Source: Candidatus Gastranaerophilales bacterium
GTDB lineage: Bacteria; Cyanobacteriota; Vampirovibrionia; Gastranaerophilales; Gastranaerophilaceae
DNA length: 60,664 nucleotides
Direction: 5' to 3'
Assembly (NCBI GenBank): GCA_947584965.1
Contig: CANPWQ010000005.1
Location: forward strand, 1-60,664
Below are positions 49,915 through 57,475 of this stretch, piece by piece. The notes beneath the pieces were generated by a model. The model did no database searches and was not told the DNA's origin. It was given only the letters and a program-made list of their open reading frames with translations. Position 1 is the stretch's first letter. Every line of letters begins with the position of its first letter. The position numbers were made by a program, and so were the translations under genes.

Positions 49915-52026
49915 ATGAAAAAAGCAGAATTTATAAAATTAATAGAAAAAGTAAAAACTCCTAAATATTTAGTAAATATGCTGTTATTTATAGCATTTGC
50001 AATATTATTTACGGGAATACTGGTTTCTAAATATATATTTTTTCAAACAATAATCGGAAAAGATAATATAAGTAAAGAAATGGTTATAGCGCCCGTAAAC
50101 ATAGAAGTAATAGACCATATAAAAACAGAAAACAGAAAACGTGAAGTAGCAAGAAAAGTTAATGTTATATACTCAACAGCCGATGATACATATATAAAAA
50201 ATAATTTACACATTATTATTGATCAAATTAATAAAATAAGAAAATCAAATGACATTGAAAAAGAAAAACAGCGGAAATTAGATACAATACTTGATATCTC
50301 TGATAATTCAACAAAAAATTATGTTGTTTTTTCCTTAATAAATACTGATGAAGAAAGGTTAAATAAAATATTTACCTCTTCAGAAAAAACACTCACTGAA
50401 GTATTAAACGAAGGTATTACGGAAAAAGATTTTGAGGAAAACACTTTAGCAAAAATCATCAGAAGAAATATAGAACCAAATACCACAAATAATCAAATAA
50501 AAATAATAACGGCAATATTGGAACAGGTAATAGTTCCAAATATGATAGTAAATGAAGAAGCAACGGAGCTTGCAAGAAAAAATGCACGCGATATGGTATC
50601 GCCGATAAAAGTGAAATTTGCAAAAGGCGATGTAATAGTTAAAGCAGGTGAACCTATTACACAGGTAAAAAAAGAGGCATTAAGTAAAGCCGGATATAAT
50701 ATACTTCAAATAAATTATAAAGGAATACTTGGAATATTATGTCTTGTAGGTATAGGGATATTTTCCGTTTATAATTATTTTAAATATTTTGAACCTAAAT
50801 TCTTAGAGCCGCGTCATTTATATTTAGTAGGGTTTTTATCCTTATTTATGGCAATATTAGCAATATTTTTACCTGCAAATTGGTCGGTATTTATACTGCC
50901 GTTCCCGTTTTATGCCATAATCTTATCGGTATTTTTCAATCCGCGCACTTCATTTTTTATAACGGTTACGCTTCTAACAATTATTACATTATCCTTGCAG
51001 TTATCGGCATTGGCAATGAGTGCATTTTTATTGTCAATAATAATATCTACAATAGGAATGACAACAATAAAATATTCAAGAAGACTTGATTTAATAAGAG
51101 TCGGCGGATATACTTCAATCGCAATGGCAATTGTAATATTATGTGTATATTATGATTTAGGAATAGAAAAATTATTACAGGATATCACGGCAGGCATTTT
51201 AAACGGTTTAATCTCGGGTATGTTTGCACTGGGAATGATTCCTGTTTTGGAAAATACATTTAAAGTAATAACAATGTTCGGTTTAGCAGAGCTTGGAGAT
51301 TACAATCACCCGTTATTAAAGAAACTGCATGAAGCAGCCCCCGGGACATTTGAACACAGTTTAAGAGTATCCAACCTCGCAGAATCAGCAGCAGAAGCAA
51401 TAGGAGCCAATCCGATACTGGCAAGAGTCGGAGCTTTGTATCACGATATAGGGAAAATGGTCAGACCTCTGTTTTTTGTAGAAAATCAAACATACAGCGG
51501 AATAGAAAATCCTCACGATAAATTAACTCCGCGTTCAAGCAAAATGGTAATCACTTCGCATACAAAAGACGGAATAACCATTGCTAAAGAATATAACATT
51601 CCCGAAATAATACAGGATTTCATAATCCAACACCACGGCGATTCACTTGCAAGTTATTTTTATAATCAGGCAATAGCACAAGAGGGTGCTGAAAACGTAA
51701 AAGAAGAACAGTTCAGATATACAGGTCAGCGTCCGAACAGTAAAGAAACAGCAATATTAATGATTGCAGACGCCGTCGAATCAGCTTCAAGAACTTTAAA
51801 AGACCAATCGCAGGAAGAAATTGACGCTCTTATTAATAAAATTATTCAAGACCGTTTAAATGACAATCAACTCTCTGAAAGTCCCTTGACGTTAAAAGAT
51901 ATTAAAGTTATAGCTCAAACGCTTTCAAGAGTTCTGCGCTCCGTATTCCACAAAAGAATTAAGTATCAGGAAAGTATTGAAGATTTAAAAAATAAAGAAG
52001 AAAATAAACAAAATGACTCAAATTAA
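49915..52026 (+). CDS. pgpH: PgpH-type 7TM HD-domain phosphodiesterase
   Basis: A 703-residue membrane protein. An N-terminal TM helix precedes an extracytoplasmic 7TMR-HDED domain (about 50-250), a seven-helix membrane bundle (about 265-450) and a cytosolic HD domain with FEHSLRVSNLAESAAEA and the metal-binding LYHDIGKM. PgpH/YqfF hydrolyses c-di-AMP in Firmicutes, and cyanobacterial homologues exist. It overlaps ybeY by 14 bp in the common pgpH-ybeY-dgkA order. Confidence 0.88.
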   Translation: MKKAEFIKLIEKVKTPKYLVNMLLFIAFAILFTGILVSKYIFFQTIIGKDNISKEMVIAPVNIEVIDHIKTENRKREVARKVNVIYSTADDTYIKNNLHIIIDQINKIRKSNDIEKEKQRKLDTILDISDNSTKNYVVFSLINTDEERLNKIFTSSEKTLTEVLNEGITEKDFEENTLAKIIRRNIEPNTTNNQIKIITAILEQVIVPNMIVNEEATELARKNARDMVSPIKVKFAKGDVIVKAGEPITQVKKEALSKAGYNILQINYKGILGILCLVGIGIFSVYNYFKYFEPKFLEPRHLYLVGFLSLFMAILAIFLPANWSVFILPFPFYAIILSVFFNPRTSFFITVTLLTIITLSLQLSALAMSAFLLSIIISTIGMTTIKYSRRLDLIRVGGYTSIAMAIVILCVYYDLGIEKLLQDITAGILNGLISGMFALGMIPVLENTFKVITMFGLAELGDYNHPLLKKLHEAAPGTFEHSLRVSNLAESAAEAIGANPILARVGALYHDIGKMVRPLFFVENQTYSGIENPHDKLTPRSSKMVITSHTKDGITIAKEYNIPEIIQDFIIQHHGDSLASYFYNQAIAQEGAENVKEEQFRYTGQRPNSKETAILMIADAVESASRTLKDQSQEEIDALINKIIQDRLNDNQLSESPLTLKDIKVIAQTLSRVLRSVFHKRIKYQESIEDLKNKEENKQNDSN

Positions 52027-52519
52027 TATTTTTATAGAGCATTTATCAGATAAGTTAAACAATAAACTTGATGAACTTAAAGTTTATAATGATGCCGTAA
52101 AAATGACGGAATATTTAATTAAACAAAAGGAAATTTTTGAAAACTCCTGCCTTAAAACACACAAATTCAAAACAATCTCTTTTGATATAGTTTTTACAAA
52201 TAATGAAGAAATACAAAGAATTAACAAGGAATACCGCCAAAAAGATGCTCCGACGGATGTGATAACCTTTGCAATATTTGCAGACTCTCCCAAAGAAGAA
52301 AGATTTATTTTTGACGGAGAAATTAATCTTGGTGAAATTATTGTATCGGTTGATAAAATAGAAACTCAAGCAGTTGAAAACAATAAACAGTTTATTGACG
52401 AATTGTATTATATAATCTCTCATGGTATTTTGCATTTACTCGGTTATGACCACCAAAATGAAGAAGATTATAACTATATGGTTAATTGGCAAAACGAAGC
52501 AAAGGCACAGGTTTTATGA
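52013..52519 (+). CDS. ybeY: Endoribonuclease YbeY
   Basis: A 168-residue zinc-dependent rRNA maturation and quality-control nuclease. The family motif HGILHLLGYDH is complete (three His), preceded by the usual DVITFAIF and FDGEINLGEIIVS. Its start overlaps the end of pgpH and its stop overlaps the dgkA start (ATGA), indicating translational coupling. Confidence 0.95.
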   Translation: MTQINIFIEHLSDKLNNKLDELKVYNDAVKMTEYLIKQKEIFENSCLKTHKFKTISFDIVFTNNEEIQRINKEYRQKDAPTDVITFAIFADSPKEERFIFDGEINLGEIIVSVDKIETQAVENNKQFIDELYYIISHGILHLLGYDHQNEEDYNYMVNWQNEAKAQVL

Positions 52520-52899
52520 CAAAATTTAAATCCTCAAACGTAAAAGAAAGTATTTCAAATGCACTGCACGGCTTAAGACTGGCTCTAAGTTCTCAGAGAA
52601 ACTTTGTTATTGAATTTCTGTTTGCTATTGTCGTTCTTTTAGTAGCTATGTTGTTAAGATTTAGCATTACGGATATTTGTATTTTGCTCGTTATGATTGC
52701 AATAGTATTAGTAGCTGAATTAATAAACTCTGTTATAGAGTTTACTCTTGACGCGGTTTATAAAAATACTTATTCTAAACTGGTCGAAATGGCAAAAGAT
52801 ATGTCCGCCGGCATGGTTTTACTTTCGGCAGGAATAAGCATTTTGGTTGGAATATTATTATTCGGTTCAAATATAATAAGATTATTGGCATTAAAATAA
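52516..52899 (+). CDS. dgkA: Diacylglycerol/undecaprenol kinase
   Basis: A 128-residue triple-TM lipid kinase. Conserved residues of the active site lie in VAELINSVIEFTLD (Glu and Asn), followed by KDMSAGMVLLSAGISILVGIL. The Gram-positive-like form phosphorylates undecaprenol and feeds wall-polymer carriers; substrate preference cannot be read here. The ATG at 52516 overlaps the ybeY stop; upstream in-frame starts lie inside ybeY. Confidence 0.92.
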   Translation: MTKFKSSNVKESISNALHGLRLALSSQRNFVIEFLFAIVVLLVAMLLRFSITDICILLVMIAIVLVAELINSVIEFTLDAVYKNTYSKLVEMAKDMSAGMVLLSAGISILVGILLFGSNIIRLLALK

Positions 52900-52927
52900 T
52901 AAAGTTTAGAATTTTCTACCCTGTGGT

Positions 52928-53001
52928 TTCGGCTGCAGCGGCAGCCTTAAAAACTTAAATCGACATATTATATCCAAGCTAAACTTGGAACCCGCTCTGC
53001 G
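52928..53001. repeat. Structured intergenic repeat, copy B
   Basis: A 74-bp match to 38892-38966: the same GGCTGC/GCAGCC hairpin, ACATATTATA block, and CTAAA-loop hairpin, here closed by CCAAG/CTTGG instead of the weaker stem in copy A. It opens an 806-bp gap (52900-53705) between dgkA and the next gene that holds only repeats and candidate small transcripts. Confidence 0.7.
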
Positions 53002-53015
53002 AACACTTTTCTAAG

Positions 53016-53136
53016 TTTGAATTTTGCTCCATTCGGGCTTGTCGCTCACTCGGGCTGTGCCCTTGTGTTCGCTTCTGCCCTCATTACTTCGGGTTCGCTC
53101 GGCTTTGCCTCGACTCCACCCTACGCAAAATTCAAA
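53016..53136. repeat. 121-bp palindromic G+C-rich element
   Basis: TTTGAATTTTGC (53016-53027) and GCAAAATTCAAA (53125-53136) are perfect 12-bp arms around a core rich in TCGGG/CGCTC words. The right arm and adjoining core occur again, inverted, at 53588-53642. Confidence 0.7.
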
Positions 53137-53141
53137 AAAAA
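53087..53141. repeat. 55-bp perfect inverted repeat, left arm
   Basis: These 55 bp are the exact reverse complement of 53588-53642, including an 8-base A/T run at the inner end. The two arms enclose 446 bp (53142-53587). Confidence 0.9.
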
Positions 53142-53161
53142 GACCGAAAATTCATTCGGTC
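53134..53161 (-). terminator. Outward-facing terminator at the left inner end
   Basis: On the minus strand GACCGAA pairs with TTCGGTC (53142-53161) and continues into eight T residues that belong to the inverted repeat. The stop codon of the 24-residue open frame lies in its loop. Confidence 0.75.
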
Positions 53162-53226
53162 AAACAGTTTACGAGTGAGAGTGGAATATGTATAAACTTA
53201 TAATACTTGTTTATACAATCTTTCAT
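53152..53226 (-). CDS. Candidate 24-residue peptide
   Basis: An ATG with AGAGG six bases upstream opens a 24-codon frame (MKDCINKYYKFIHIPLSLVNC...). It is basic then hydrophobic, and ends inside the loop of a strong terminator. The length and lack of comparison make it uncertain; it could be a leader peptide, a membrane-active peptide or chance. Confidence 0.35.
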   Translation of the reverse strand: MKDCINKYYKFIHIPLSLVNCLTE

Positions 53227-53446
53227 ATTATCCTCTTGTTTATTCATTCGTTGAATTATCACTTATACTAATGAACTATATTAAGAAATGTTAAGTAAAT
53301 ATATATTTTTTATGTACAATTTAGCAATTTTTTATATACAAAATTTTTTATATATATGTGAGTAATAAATCACAAATAAACAGAAGATATTAAGAGAGTA
53401 CGAATACTAAACGACTACTGATAAACGGGAACGGGAACTAATAAAC

Positions 53447-53460
53447 GGTATGCGCATACC
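53447..53460. promoter_or_regulatory. 14-bp perfect palindrome
   Basis: GGTATGCGCATACC is a perfect palindrome centred at GC, following two ATAAACGG words (53423-53430 region and 53441-53448). It is a plausible protein-binding site inside the segment bounded by the inverted repeat. Confidence 0.4.
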
Positions 53461-53570
53461 AAACTTATTTTAAAACCAATAGAACTCATAATAATATACC
53501 TTACACATACTTACCTTACTTTTTACACGACGGATACAAAAAAGACTTTCTTTTACATTCCGAATTGTTT

Positions 53571-53595
53571 GGGACATCAAATGTCCCTTTTTTTT
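53571..53595 (+). terminator. Outward-facing terminator at the right inner end
   Basis: GGGACAT-caa-ATGTCCC (53571-53587) is followed by eight T residues that are the inner end of the right inverted-repeat arm. It would end a plus-strand transcript starting within 53230-53550. Confidence 0.85.
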
Positions 53596-53642
53596 GAATT
53601 TTGCGTAGGGTGGAGTCGAGGCAAAGCCGAGCGAACCCGAAG
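53588..53642. repeat. 55-bp perfect inverted repeat, right arm
   Basis: This is the exact reverse complement of 53087-53141. Unlike the left arm it is not followed by the rest of the palindromic element; the next gene begins its stop region 63 bp later. Confidence 0.9.
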
Positions 53643-53705
53643 GAAAAACCGCAAAAAAAAAGACGAATTAATAATTCGTCTCGGAAAAACAAGTAACAAT
53701 GTATT

Positions 53706-54233
53706 TTAGGCAAATAGATTTATCGAACCCAAAACAGGTTTATTTTCATCTTCCTGTTCGCCATTTTGAGCATTCATATAGAACGAAAACGGATTAGAAC
53801 CGCGTTTATCTTTATCTAAATCTTTTGATTGCGATACTTGAACTGCGGCTGTTATTACTTCGCTCTCATTTATTTTTTCAGTATTTTCAAGATTTATTAC
53901 CACTTTTCCGCTGTTTTCTTTAGAGGTAAATAAACTCTGTGCAGCTTGCGAGTTTAAATATTGAACATTGGCAGAAAATGCCTGGCTAAAGTTAATACCA
54001 AAGTCTGTTGCAGCTTTTGCAGCTCTTAATGCAACATCACTGCGGGTATTTGCGGAATATAAATCCTTTCCGATGCTGACTCTGTTAAATTTTGATAAAT
54101 TTAATTTAGATACATCTACGGTTTTTTCGTTATTCGGATTTAAGATTTGTTCGGTAACTTTCGCTAACGCCTGCACATCTATTGCAGGTTTTGAATAATT
54201 AGCAGAATATACCGAGCCCACATTTAATCCCAT
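53706..54233 (-). CDS. Lineage-specific protein of unknown function (175 aa)
   Basis: The protein begins MGLNVGSVYSANYSKP, with a Gly/Ser/Tyr-rich N-terminus and a soluble helical middle (ALRAAKAATDFGINFSQAFSANVQYLNSQAAQSLF). The C-terminus is acidic and polar. There is no signal peptide or known domain. I chose the ATG at 54233 because AAGG lies six bases upstream; an ATG six codons earlier lies on the ribosome site. Confidence 0.5.
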   Translation of the reverse strand: MGLNVGSVYSANYSKPAIDVQALAKVTEQILNPNNEKTVDVSKLNLSKFNRVSIGKDLYSANTRSDVALRAAKAATDFGINFSQAFSANVQYLNSQAAQSLFTSKENSGKVVINLENTEKINESEVITAAVQVSQSKDLDKDKRGSNPFSFYMNAQNGEQEDENKPVLGSINLFA

Positions 54234-54400
54234 TTTTTGCCTTTTCTCCAATTACTTATGTTATACTTATCGGCAAAATTAAAAAAAACTTTAGAAAAAA
54301 ACAAAAAAACTTTAATAAATGTTAACAAAACCCCTTGAAGAAAAAACATGTTTTGAATATGATAAGGAAACGAATGGATTATTAGTAAAGGAATGCAATT

Positions 54401-54754
54401 ATGAACCCTACAGTAGAAAGTTTAGGAAAAGAATATCTTAATAAAGAGTTACCGCAATTAAATCCCGGTGATACGGTAAAAGTGTTTGTAAGAATTGTTG
54501 AAGGCAACAAAGAAAGAACACAGGCATTTGAGGGAACAATATTAAAGAAAAGAGGAAGCGGAGTAGGCAAAACCATTACCGTTAGAAAAATCTTCCAAGG
54601 TGTTGGTGTTGAAAGAGTTTTCCCCGTTTATTCACCTCGTGTTGAAAAAATCTCAATAGTAAGACGCGGTGATGTTAAACGTGCTAAATTATATTACTTA
54701 AGAGAACGCTCAGGTAAAGCAACACGTATCAGAGAAAAGATTGAAAAGAACTAA
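54401..54754 (+). CDS. rplS: 50S ribosomal protein L19
   Basis: A 117-residue L19 at the 30S-50S interface. It has the typical core PGDTVKVFVRIVEGNKERTQAFEGTILKKRGSGVGKTITVRKI, then GVGVERVFPVYSPRVEKISIVRRGDVKRAKLYYLRERSGKATRIREK. Length is normal. It heads the classical rplS-rbgA-rnhB order and has its own terminator directly after it. Confidence 0.97.
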   Translation: MNPTVESLGKEYLNKELPQLNPGDTVKVFVRIVEGNKERTQAFEGTILKKRGSGVGKTITVRKIFQGVGVERVFPVYSPRVEKISIVRRGDVKRAKLYYLRERSGKATRIREKIEKN

Positions 54755-54777
54755 ATAACGAAATTTTCAGAATAATT

Positions 54778-54818
54778 AAGCCATAGTCACTGTTAAAACT
54801 TTGAGTATGGCTTTTTAT
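54778..54818 (+). terminator. Intrinsic terminator after rplS
   Basis: AAGCCATA pairs with TATGGCTT around a loop of about 20 bases, followed by TTTATATA. It lies between rplS and rbgA and would set ribosomal-protein mRNA apart from the downstream genes. Confidence 0.65.
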
Positions 54819-54832
54819 ATATAAGAGGAATT

Positions 54833-55672
54833 ATGGAGCATATTCATTGGTACCCCGGGCATATTGCCAAAGCGGAAAAAAAACTTAAAGAGCAAATTAA
54901 TATTGTTGATGTGGTAATTGAAGTAATTGACGCAAGATTACCCCAAAGCAGTATTTATCCGGATATTGAAAAACTCTTAAAAGATAAACCCCGATTGATA
55001 CTAATGAATAAAGCTGATTTAGCCGACATTGAGCAGACAAAAAACTGGCAGAAAGTCATAAAAGAAAAAACAAAATGTCCCGTACTTGCAACATGCGCGA
55101 GTGATAATAAGGACTTATCCAAAATTTTAAATAAGGTAACAGAACTTGGGCAGCCAAAAATTATTGCGTTAGTTAAAAAAGGACTTTTGCCAAGAGCCGT
55201 AAGAGTTATGGTTGTTGGCATGCCAAATGTGGGTAAATCAAGTATCATTAATAAATTAATAAAAAAGACAAAAGCCAAAACAGGTGCAAAAGCAGGAGTT
55301 ACTCGAGAACAGCAGTGGGTCAGAATTAATCCTAAAGTTGATTTATTGGATACTCCAGGGATAATTCCGTTAAAACAAGAGGACCAAAACAGGGCATACA
55401 AACTTGCCTTTGTTGATTCAATCGGCGAAAACGCCTACGATGTTGAAGCGGTTGCCGATATTTTTATTAAAGAAGTAAATAAAATTTATCCTGACCTGCT
55501 AAAAGAATATTACAAACTTGAGGATGTGGAAGTTAACCTTGTAAATATTGCTTTAAAGCGCAACTGGATAGTATCGGGAGCAAAAGCGGATACAAAAAGG
55601 ACTGCACAAAATATATTAAATGATTTCAGATTGGGTCGTCTTGGCAGGTTAACGCTGGACAGATATGAATAA
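54833..55672 (+). CDS. rbgA: Ribosome biogenesis GTPase A (YlqF family)
   Basis: A 279-residue circularly permuted GTPase that helps late 50S assembly. The N-terminal signature HWYPGHIAKAEK is followed by G4 (NKADLAD) before G1 (GMPNVGKSSIINKL), G2 (TREQQWVRI) and G3 (DTPGI), the permuted order. The C-terminal helical domain follows. AGAGGAA precedes the ATG. It overlaps rnhB by 8 bp. Confidence 0.95.
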   Translation: MEHIHWYPGHIAKAEKKLKEQINIVDVVIEVIDARLPQSSIYPDIEKLLKDKPRLILMNKADLADIEQTKNWQKVIKEKTKCPVLATCASDNKDLSKILNKVTELGQPKIIALVKKGLLPRAVRVMVVGMPNVGKSSIINKLIKKTKAKTGAKAGVTREQQWVRINPKVDLLDTPGIIPLKQEDQNRAYKLAFVDSIGENAYDVEAVADIFIKEVNKIYPDLLKEYYKLEDVEVNLVNIALKRNWIVSGAKADTKRTAQNILNDFRLGRLGRLTLDRYE

Positions 55673-56315
55673 ATTATTTGAGTTTGATAAAAAAAAGCAA
55701 AAAGATATTGATTTTCTTATCGGCACGGATGAAGCGGGCAGAGGCCCGGGGGCAGGCGGGGTGTTCGCCGCGGCAGTCTGTTTTACATCTTTAGATAAAA
55801 ATTTAATTAAAACTCTTGATAAGATTAATGACTCAAAGCAATTAACCGAAAAAGTACGGGATGAACTTTTTGATATCATAAAGGCAAATTCTATATATTC
55901 AATACAAATGGGAACGGTTGAGGAAATAGAAAAATACAACATTCTTGCAGTTTCTTTAATGCAGATGAAAAGAGCCTGCGAAGAAGTTATTGCAATGACA
56001 AAGTCAAAAAACATAAAAGTGCTTGTAGACGGAAATAAGCTGATAAGAAATTTTAATTTCCCGCAGGAAACGATAGTAAAGGGCGACGGTAAATCGGCTT
56101 CCATTGCAGCAGCGAGCATATTAGCTAAAGTAGCACGCGACAGATATATGACAGAGCTTGATAAAGAGTTTCCTATGTACGGCTGGGCTCAAAATAAAGG
56201 ATATATAACCCAAGCTCATCTTGAAGCGGTTGATAAATACGGGCTTTGTAAATACCACCGCAAAAAATTTTTTGAAAAACATTTTGAAACAGATCAGCAA
56301 TTATCACTTCTTTAA
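55665..56315 (+). CDS. rnhB: Ribonuclease HII
   Basis: A 216-residue enzyme removing ribonucleotides from DNA-RNA hybrids. It has Asp22-Glu23 in GTDEAGRGPGAGG, the second Asp in VDGNKLI, and the conserved KGDGKSASIAAASILAKVARDRYM. One oddity: the loop after GRG reads PGAGGVFAAAV instead of the usual PLAGPVVAAAV; all catalytic acids remain. The start lies in the rbgA coding end. Confidence 0.94.
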   Translation: MNKLFEFDKKKQKDIDFLIGTDEAGRGPGAGGVFAAAVCFTSLDKNLIKTLDKINDSKQLTEKVRDELFDIIKANSIYSIQMGTVEEIEKYNILAVSLMQMKRACEEVIAMTKSKNIKVLVDGNKLIRNFNFPQETIVKGDGKSASIAAASILAKVARDRYMTELDKEFPMYGWAQNKGYITQAHLEAVDKYGLCKYHRKKFFEKHFETDQQLSLL

Positions 56316-56394
56316 GCATTGCAGGTTAGGTTAAAACCCAACAAACTTGCTAAAAATATTAACAACATAATTAAAATATGGTATTATAAAATGT

Positions 56395-56619
56395 ATGGAT
56401 AAAGAATTAACAGTTAAAAATTTAATAAAATTACGAGAACATTATTATAATACTTTTATATTAATAATGACAGGAGTTTTAGGCTTATTTTTTGTAAATA
56501 TAAATAATATTAAATTAATAATTTTATTAATAATTGGTTTATTTTTTGCATTTATCTTTATATCTAAATTTATTGAAACAGATAAAAAAATAGATAGCGT
56601 TATAGGGAAGGATAATTAG
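56395..56619 (+). CDS. Small membrane protein with two TM helices (74 aa)
   Basis: Two hydrophobic segments (about residues 20-35 and 39-58, TFILIMTGVLGLFFVNI and LIILLIIGLFFAFIFI) are joined by a short turn, with charged ends. No known motif. It sits one base before another small membrane gene (56621), so they probably form one unit. Confidence 0.55.
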   Translation: MDKELTVKNLIKLREHYYNTFILIMTGVLGLFFVNINNIKLIILLIIGLFFAFIFISKFIETDKKIDSVIGKDN

Positions 56620-56620
56620 G

Positions 56621-56737
56621 ATGGATTTTCAAACAATTGTTTGTACAATCGGAGCTGTAATTTTAGCAATAATGGTAACATATATGCTCAAAAATGCGGG
56701 AAATATTGAGAAAAAAGTATCTAAGGAAAACAAATAA
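56621..56737 (+). CDS. Small single-TM protein (38 aa)
   Basis: A 38-codon gene starting one base after the previous stop, with TAGG/AAGG just upstream. It encodes one TM helix (TIVCTIGAVILAIMVTYML) and a Lys/Glu-rich tail. Translational coupling to the preceding membrane protein is likely. It is too short for confident family assignment. Confidence 0.5.
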   Translation: MDFQTIVCTIGAVILAIMVTYMLKNAGNIEKKVSKENK

Positions 56738-56785
56738 ATTGTATTCAGCCGATAGGTTGGGTTAGCGAAGCGTAACTCAATATTT

Positions 56786-57097
56786 TTATTTTTTATTAAT
56801 TATTTTATAAATTTCATCTAATTTATTGTTAATTTGAGAAATTTCATCAAGAGTTTCGGGTGTATATTTTTGATTAGGTTTCAAAAAGAGAACATAAGGT
56901 TCAACATTAAAAAATTTACAAATTTTTTCCAGCAAAATTCGAGTTATAAAAGTTCTTCCATTTTCTATTCTGTTAATAGTTTGATAAGTCTGTAAATTTA
57001 ATAATTCTGCCAGTTGTTCTTGAGTTAAATTTTTAACTTCTCTAAGATTTTTTAAGTTATTTCCAACTATTTTTCTAACATCAAAAGACTTATCCAT
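56786..57097 (-). CDS. XRE-family helix-turn-helix regulator
   Basis: A 103-residue DNA-binding protein: residues about 10-70 form the Cro/C1 helix-turn-helix (NLKNLREVKNLTQEQLAELLNLQTYQTINRIENGRTFI), then a short coiled-coil tail (ISQINNKLDEIYKIINKK). It is divergent from the 82-residue gene at 57222, which it may control through the 124-bp region between them. Confidence 0.8.
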   Translation of the reverse strand: MDKSFDVRKIVGNNLKNLREVKNLTQEQLAELLNLQTYQTINRIENGRTFITRILLEKICKFFNVEPYVLFLKPNQKYTPETLDEISQINNKLDEIYKIINKK

Positions 57098-57221
57098 ATT
57101 AAATATAATATGTTTTTTTTAAGAATTTTAGTATCGCAAGTTGTGCTATAATATAGCTAATCATGCCTTATAATTTTAAATGTATAAAAAATTTAGAAGT
57201 ATTAAATATAAAGGAGCAAAA

Positions 57222-57470
57222 ATGATTAACTTTACGGAAGAAACAAAAATCAAATTTGAAGACCAAATTATGAGCATTGCCCAAGGCATATATGAAATTG
57301 AGGGATGCTGCAATGTGATTTCAAGTGCTGCAACCAATGAATTTGACCCTCCAAAAATTCAAGATATTGAAAACTCTGTTGCAATTTTAAAGGAATATGT
57401 TTTAAAAATTAAAGAAAAAACAAAAAACCACATTAAATATTGTGAAAATTTAGGAATACTCAATAATTAA
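57222..57470 (+). CDS. Small helical protein of unknown function (82 aa)
   Basis: The start is the ATG at 57222 behind AAGGAG; an earlier in-frame ATG (57180) has no ribosome site. The sequence is helical with a CC pair (IEGCCNVIS) and a C-terminal Cys. No family known. It stops 6 bp before the convergent radical-SAM gene. Confidence 0.5.
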   Translation: MINFTEETKIKFEDQIMSIAQGIYEIEGCCNVISSAATNEFDPPKIQDIENSVAILKEYVLKIKEKTKNHIKYCENLGILNN

Positions 57471-57475
57471 ATTAT

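Larger units (their letters stand above)
53142..53587. other. 446-bp segment between inverted repeats, with no assigned product
   Basis: This A+T-rich segment is closed on both ends by terminators that point outwards, so transcription would start inside and leave in both directions. It contains a 24-residue frame on the minus strand and repeated words (ATAAACGG twice, CGGGAA). Frames on the plus strand are shorter than 20 codons. I looked for RNase P, tmRNA, 4.5S and 6S hallmarks and saw none. Confidence 0.5.

Noticed and set aside
53142-53587. RNase P RNA, tmRNA, 4.5S or 6S RNA
   Set aside because: None of the conserved core sequences of these RNAs is present on either strand.
53516-53713. 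65-codon open frame on the minus strand
   Set aside because: It runs through the inverted-repeat arm and the terminator hairpin and has no ribosome site; composition matches the repeat, not a gene.
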